Below, in pieces: positions 42,601-43,605 of a stretch of 43,605 nucleotides of DNA (positions are counted from its first letter, which is position 1; the number at the start of each line of letters is the position of its first letter). A program made the translations under genes and the position numbers. The stretch is from Minisyncoccota bacterium. GTDB lineage: Bacteria; Patescibacteriota; Minisyncoccia; Phycocordibacterales; JAQTLZ01. The stretch lies in NCBI GenBank assembly GCA_028711065.1, contig JAQTSY010000008.1:1-43605 (forward strand), in the 5' to 3' direction. A model generated the notes under the pieces. That model was not told the origin of the DNA. It saw only the letters and a program-made list of their open reading frames with translations, and ran no database searches.

Positions 42601-43605
42601 ACAGACGGAGCGGTGGAAGTTCCAGTGCCTCCGTGAGCGACGGTAACAATTCCGGTTACATTTCCAGCAGTTCCAGTAACGCTTCCTGAGATCGCGCTTC
42701 CAAAAGTTTTCGTGCCGTTGATTGTTTGCGCTCCTTCGGTCATTACGAAATTCGCATCTGCTCCTGCGTCTGGAATGCTGTAAGTATGTGCAGCGCCTTG
42801 AGCGGCGTTCGTGATCAGTGTCTGATAGTCGCCTGAATTTGCAGTCGGAGCGAATTGCAAAACTCCAGTTGTAGCAGATGCGGGATACAGACTTAATACT
42901 CCCTTATTTCCAGTTGAAGTTCCAACATTAAGATAGGTCTCTACAATTCCTGAAGATAAGGTCAGTAATTTCCCACTGCTTGGAGAAAGAGTTATGAGAT
43001 TGCCGCTACTTGGCACGATCGAATTCGCCTTGATACCACACGAGCCGAAATCTTGAGCTTGCGAAGTTGCTCCGACAACCGCACCGTTTGCAGTCAGATA
43101 TGAACCCGCAGGTTGTTTGTTGTTAAAGGTGTTCCAGTCGGTTGCAGAAAGCGTACCGGTTGCCGATGTGCCGGCGAGTCCGAGAGTCAATGCTTGGCCG
43201 GAGATGGTGAGGCCGTTTACGCTGTTGGTGAGGGTGACATCGCCGGAGTTGGCGCCGGAAAGATTTGAAGCAGAGATAGCACCAGCAAAGGTTGCTCCAG
43301 ACAGAGCTGCGTAGGTAGAAGCAGCTGTCGTCGTACTTAATTTTGCATCAAGAGCTGCTTGCAAATCGGTCTGGCTTGAAAGAGTCCCGGTAATGGAACC
43401 CCACGTCCCCCCGCCTCCGCCAGTAATTCCAAGCGATGACGTCGCAACCAAATCATACCCGCCTGAATTATTCCCCAAAAGAAGCTGGCCAAAAGAAGGC
43501 GCGGTTGAAGTGCCAGTGCCTCCGTGATTGACAGCAACAATTCCTGTTACGTTTGCAGCATTGCCGGTAACAGAACCACTGATCGGGTTAGTAACGGTGA
43601 GATTG
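30636..43605 (-). CDS. Giant Cys-rich beta-repeat surface protein with S74 chaperone domain (5' end outside window)
   Basis: At least 4,322 residues; the frame is open to the right edge, so the start is not in the window. In order: a tail-fibre-like region (43605 to about 42430; GTGTSTAPSVGQLLLGNNSG blocks); a long array of 17-residue (also 21-24) units such as NSIIGHGAGACGVCGSF and NFIGGTSAWGNDTTGAGVGT, down to about 32540; two non-repeat modules (VGIGTTTPNEALDVAGNI...) within it near 36200-36700 and 33560-34040; an S74-type domain with SDISYK and IGFIAQEVEQVAPEVV (about 32280-32050); a G2-like segment (KVPIALSGRVPVKVN, GDRIALSS); and a Pro/Thr-rich tail (TPTPTP) without LPxTG. It is likely an extracellular fibre or adhesin; S74 domains cut themselves before Ser after assisting folding. 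Confidence 0.93.
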   Translation of the reverse strand, partial: NLTVTNPISGSVTGNAANVTGIVAVNHGGTGTSTAPSFGQLLLGNNSGGYDLVATSSLGITGGGGGTWGSITGTLSSQTDLQAALDAKLSTTTAASTYAALSGATFAGAISASNLSGANSGDVTLTNSVNGLTISGQALTLGLAGTSATGTLSATDWNTFNNKQPAGSYLTANGAVVGATSQAQDFGSCGIKANSIVPSSGNLITLSPSSGKLLTLSSGIVETYLNVGTSTGNKGVLSLYPASATTGVLQFAPTANSGDYQTLITNAAQGAAHTYSIPDAGADANFVMTEGAQTINGTKTFGSAISGSVTGTAGNVTGIVTVAHGGTGTSTAPSVGQLLLGNNSGGYDLVATSSLGITGGGTPSGADGSFQFNNGGTFAGVGAYGTTTHNVALGFNVGTTSAGTDNIIFGTCAGYCGIVGQYNSIIGFNAGLCGVSGYANNIFGGQAGFNGVSGTSNSIIGTNAGYCGVSGSDNFLGGTDIGGTSGSGGPICGSRNTILGYHAALFGVANSANDNFIAGRDAGYCGIASGASNNFIGGWGAWANDTAGTGIGTDNVVLGTCAGYCGIVGTGNIILGSADTAHINPAAGYRGVLGNFNFIGGTSAWGNDTTGTGVGERNVVLGSYAGYCGVAGSYNSIIGLSAGNLGVCGSCNFIGGTSAWANDTAGTGVGTDNVVLGTCAGYCGVAGSCNVILGVQAGLCGVAGSGNFIGGYLAGKNGLPSLADANTLIGYASGGDWQAGRNGQDNTMIGSGAGFCGVSGNWNVILGQNAGFCDTAGTGNIIIGKDAAYERLTVGSDYNTIIGHNAACSWYTGFCGSENTILGTSAGTGGVGGDANFIGGIYAWGGGGVNAAALGDYNLVLGASAASCGIYGDRNSVIGNAAGFCGVCGNDNTILGTCAWANDTAGTGVGHDNVVLGTCAGYCGVAGINNTVIGTSAWGNAPAFTASIYNAGSGYSAGADYNLDGGDGLAVFHIISVDGTGEITSGYLSAYGSGYSIGTQYFFVGDSNGGKVTYQGGPAGTDNIVLGSCAGLCGIANNLNFIGGACAWGNDITGRAGGENVVLGRSAGYCGIAGESNAVIGFFAGYCGVAGFGNAIIGHQAGLCGVAGNQNFIGGALAWSDDEAGTATGIFNTVLGVSAGYCGISGNFNSIIGYCAGALGVSGNDNFIGGSNAWAASSTAAGTDNVVLGTCAGYCGVAGSFNSIIGFCAGLGGVCGSYNSIMGYNAGFDWQSGRAGIRNTIIGAGAGSCGVGGNDNLILGDFAGYGQYGDIAGSDNVIIGKNAGYDRLVAGSDRNTIIGYSAACGWYTGFCGTNNTIIGTCAGAGGIGGNNNFIGGTSAWGGCSGLNTAALGNDNVVLGTQAAACGIYGNYNSVFGHCAGLTGVCGNDNFIGGTCAWGNDFGAGVGTDNVVLGTCAGYCGISGNYNAIIGYCAGSHGVCGWNNLVAGKEAWGGDTTGRTGGLNVVLGFEAGYCGISGATNFIGGFCAGYCGVAGYGNTIFGNCAWGGDTLAQGTGQNNMILGSRAGFCGIVGSCNFIGGVCAWGNDTTGAGVGTDNVVLGSCAGYCGLAGYRNFIGGWGAWGNDTTGAGVGTDNVVLGSSAGYCGVAGSNNFISGPQAGYSWQAGRTGSYNTIIGGQAGACGVCGHDNFISGTGAGACNVSGAFNTILGAYAAGSGDVSGGNNLILGYEAGSVGLCGNFNSLIGRYAGGNVPVCGSDNFIGGSFAGYNGVCGGQNTIIGYCTWANDLAGTGVGTDNVVLGSCAGYCGISGSGNSIIGLAAGLCGVCGNNNFIAGLAAGSNWTPGFGGNNNVILGLHAGDNGVTGSCNFIAGACAGETWQSGRDGVQNILLGGLAGSCGISGDENTIIGFNAGLCGVCGYSNTIIGVNAGEEGLWGGACHNFIGGYQAWGDDTAHTGTGSDNLVLGTNAGYCGVAGNYNSIIGHNAGLCGVCGSCNFIAGSQAGGSWTSGFCGSDNTILGSNAGACGIATGAIFNFIGGGNAWGNDTTGAGIGSNNLVLGNSAGYCGVAGSANTILGYCAGKLGVCSSSNFIGGYSAWGNDTTGAGIGSDNVVLGTYAGYCGVAGSCNFIAGINAGANWTSGYTGTANIILGDHAGLLGICGGGNFIGGRYAWANDTVGVTGFGNVVLGDNAGYCGISGSCNSIIGHGAGACGVCGSFNTIMGEAAWANDGAAAGTGDNNVVLGSGAAYYGVAGSGNFIGGFEAGANNTPISGNNNMILGTCAGKNTTAGSCNTFLGYNAGLGNTVGSSNLLLGDAADTSGNNFSNATAIGSNAIVGGSNMIVLGGTCANGVCVGIGTTTPNEALDVAGNIRIEGSGNGIFFPDMTFLGTNAGGAGSGITSSGDLNFISGGSMNFETGNGTASSTSIYVLNDLSGNPSFVGFGGCTAPAYAVDVTGDVNVSGAFRVAGVDVSNNFVSADNNVLLGYQTGAAGFTGGACGNFFGGYQVGANVANAGSYNTALGYRAGYSGIAGSYNSIIGRDAGGGAPVTTDDNTIIGSCAGYNGVCGGQNTIIGYCAGSNWTSGYTGASNTILGTCAGLCGVCGSDNFIGGSGAAINWQSGRTGSGNVILGVAAAACGLSGDDNVLIGLGAGNSAGVSGSGNFFGGMYAGAGYSVVSSGNNNTVLGVYAGNEGVTGSDNFIGGSQECTGCNHIAGSRNTILGYNAADYGIAGGACNNFIGGTCAWGNDIPGTAAGTDNVVIGTCAGYWGVAGSHNTILGSCAGYNGVCGNSNFIGGQGAGSAWTSGFTGACNTIIGNNTGYLGIAGNDNTLLGSQAGFCGVCGSYNTVLGFSAGAGGLCGSNNFIGGTCAWGNDTTGAGVGTDNVVLGTNAGYCGIAGSYNFLGGRSVGAGWQSGRGGTGNTLFGYGAGWCGMCGSNNFVAGYGAWGQDTAGRLGSNNTVLGEGAGFCGVSGSNNSLIGSCSGFCGVCGSDNFIGGGSAWGADTTGAGVGTDNVVLGTNAGYCGIAGSFNSIIGDNAGLCGVGGSANSIIGFSAWSNDTVGRTGQFNSIIGYNAGYCGVSGFQNSIIGTDAGMCGVCGSSNFIGGTSAWGGDTIGVGTGGDNVVLGTCAGYCGVAGGSNVFLGNAAGAGSAISGNDNLFLGTCTGYNSTSGSCNTFIGFHTGLTNTTGSSNLLLGNFADVGACNLSNATAIGEYATVGASNSLVLGGTGIHAVNVGIGTTTPSEALDVAGNIKIEGGGNGIFFPDMTFMGTNAGGAGSGITSGSDLNFESGGNMNFLTGNGTATSTSVYIKNDLSGNPSFVGFGGCTSPAYAVDVTGDVNVSGAFRVAGVDVSGNFVSADNNVLLGYQTGAAGFTGGACGNLFAGYQTASNVAVAGSYNEVLGYRAGYCGIGGSYNSIIGRDAGGGAPVTGNDNTILGSCAGYNGVCGNSNFIGGQGAGSAWTSGFTGACNTIIGNNTGYLGIAGNDNTLLGSQAGFCGVCGSCNFIGGVCAWGNDTTGLGVGNDNVVLGTCAGYCGVGGTGNTIMGSFAWGSDTTGAGTGDYNVVLGNSAGYCGITGSFNSIIGYTAGICGVSGIFNSIIGGNAGDGTCGVAGSYNSIVGYSAWGYDDSGRSGQFNFIAGGNAAGYCGVAGNDNTIIGSFAWGGDTTGAGVGTDNVVLGTCAGYIGVCGNNNLFFGTNAGFCDGTVATDIGVCNSVAIGYNAQVTASNSIVLGGTGAFAANVGIGTTSPAALLSVGQSSDTIAGGILVASNNGSASRAIYMQGTGGDSALHFVGDGSGATGDATLNASGVWTDASDISYKENITSLTGGLCAVLALDPRHYTMKGTGIPQIGFIAQEVEQVAPEVVSGAEGSKGIAYGHLEALTVSAIQDINSILHISGAATSTATLTSNFSGTGATPITIDSFGHIGIGTSTPAEALTVGNGTNQANVQVSNGWLCVDDNGDCSTATTAGTIYANSTSITSTDLAEQYPTQDSELSAGEITALDLDNPVFVKTANRSLKAPLLGIVSTKPGVELGGFGDNRFPNDRKVPIALSGRVPVKVNLEGGAISIGDRIALSSVSGVGKKASSNEDSVGLALETFSGSYKSSDNTILVFVENKQGVVSSGTLTASVASSALSEVSDSVRGSFESLGIAMTDMISYVKNLAVERLTAIAGIFQSVQTIDFKAKNAVVDNLTIKNSADVSKTGVVIYDRKTGNPVCIFTENGVLRSEDGDCANNVSSATPTPTANITATPTPTPVDSGSGSGDSSTPTPTPEVSGGGDSSATPTPVIDASPTPSPDAGGSGGGATPTPTPADSPTESPELTATPAPTPEVTETPAPEVSPDTPPPPSDSTPPPSDGGTQ
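32060..32282 (-). other. S74-type intramolecular chaperone autocleavage domain in the giant protein
   Basis: The Ser of SDISYKENI is encoded at 32280-32282 and the Lys five residues later at 32265-32267. That spacing matches the Ser-Lys dyad of phage tail-spike S74 peptidases, in which cleavage is just before the Ser. Cleavage here would release a 548-residue C-terminal fragment, far longer than in phage tail spikes, where the domain is usually terminal. Confidence 0.8.
33229..33425. repeat. 197-bp exact repeat, copy 1
   Basis: Identical base for base to 35206-35402, 1,977 bp away and in the same orientation and frame, within the giant gene. The surrounding repeat units are clearly diverged, so this identity points to recent duplication or gene conversion. 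Confidence 0.92.
35206..35402. repeat. 197-bp exact repeat, copy 2
   Basis: This is the partner of 33229-33425. Just past the shared end the two copies differ (GTTGTC against ATTGTG), so the boundary is sharp. Confidence 0.92.

Noticed and set aside
43478-43605. Start codon of the giant gene near 43478
   Set aside because: The frame continues without a stop to the window edge and encodes the same tail-fibre-like repeat (GGTGTSTAPSFGQLLLG), so the true start lies outside.

Overview
The window reads as chromosome of a Patescibacteria/CPR bacterium, most likely a Parcubacteria-type lineage. This is inferred from gene content and style: small compact genes, the standard code with TGA as a stop, a bulky O-antigen-ligase/TPR membrane protein beside murJ and lepA, DUF5684, LemA/TPM and PrsW proteins, tRNA genes without an encoded CCA, many starts only 4-8 nt downstream of a -10 hexamer (probably leaderless), and a giant repeat surface protein. 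No rRNA or marker set is present that would fix the species.

Layout. 1-3055: seven genes, three of them tRNAs (Ser-CGA, Glu-UUC, Val-GAC), with an HTH protein, a P-loop kinase and a Nudix hydrolase. 3080-8868: conserved genes on the + strand (uppP, tsaD, valS, a PrsW-like protease, hsp20), interrupted by one minus-strand ORFan. 8979-11556: ORFans and three tRNAs (Phe-GAA, Arg-CCU, Gly-CCC). 11560-18124: a divisome FtsB/DivIC-like protein, a 36-residue membrane peptide, then lepA, murJ and an O-antigen-ligase/TPR protein. 18207-19357: the RNase P RNA gene with a GIY-YIG endonuclease ORF inside it, then idi. 19408-24455: a CarF/PEDS1-like desaturase, a VOC protein, tRNA-Ser(GGA), a TPM protein with LemA, and three envelope proteins. 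24586-27059: groEL, groES and an RRM protein. 27198-30583: two paralogous GT8-like glycosyltransferases, an IspD/TarI-like cytidylyltransferase and a glycerophosphotransferase-like protein, which looks like an envelope polymer cassette. 30636-43605: one 5'-truncated gene for a secreted-type giant protein (at least 4,322 residues) made of 17-21-residue Gly/Asn/Cys repeats and carrying an S74 intramolecular-chaperone domain.

Three signals stand out. First, six of the seven tRNA genes are followed by a structured element of about 130-195 bp. It carries the reverse complement of the host tRNA's own T-arm and often of its acceptor 3' strand, a branched body with compensatory changes between copies, and in most cases a fresh copy of the tRNA 3' end. 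Folded, it would resemble a tRNA whose D and anticodon arms are reduced to one hairpin and whose T-loop is expanded. Related structures lie upstream of four tRNAs. This is the best candidate for an undescribed system. Second, a GIY-YIG nuclease ORF forms the loop of a 14-bp helix in RNase P RNA, with its start and stop codons inside the helix. Third, the giant protein repeats cysteines at fixed positions, predicting cysteine ladders on a beta-solenoid.

The genes otherwise serve core functions (tRNA modification and charging, translation, chaperones) and the cell envelope (UppP, MurJ, polymer ligase, glycosyltransferases, giant surface protein). All names and structures come from reading the sequence; no searches or folding programs were run.
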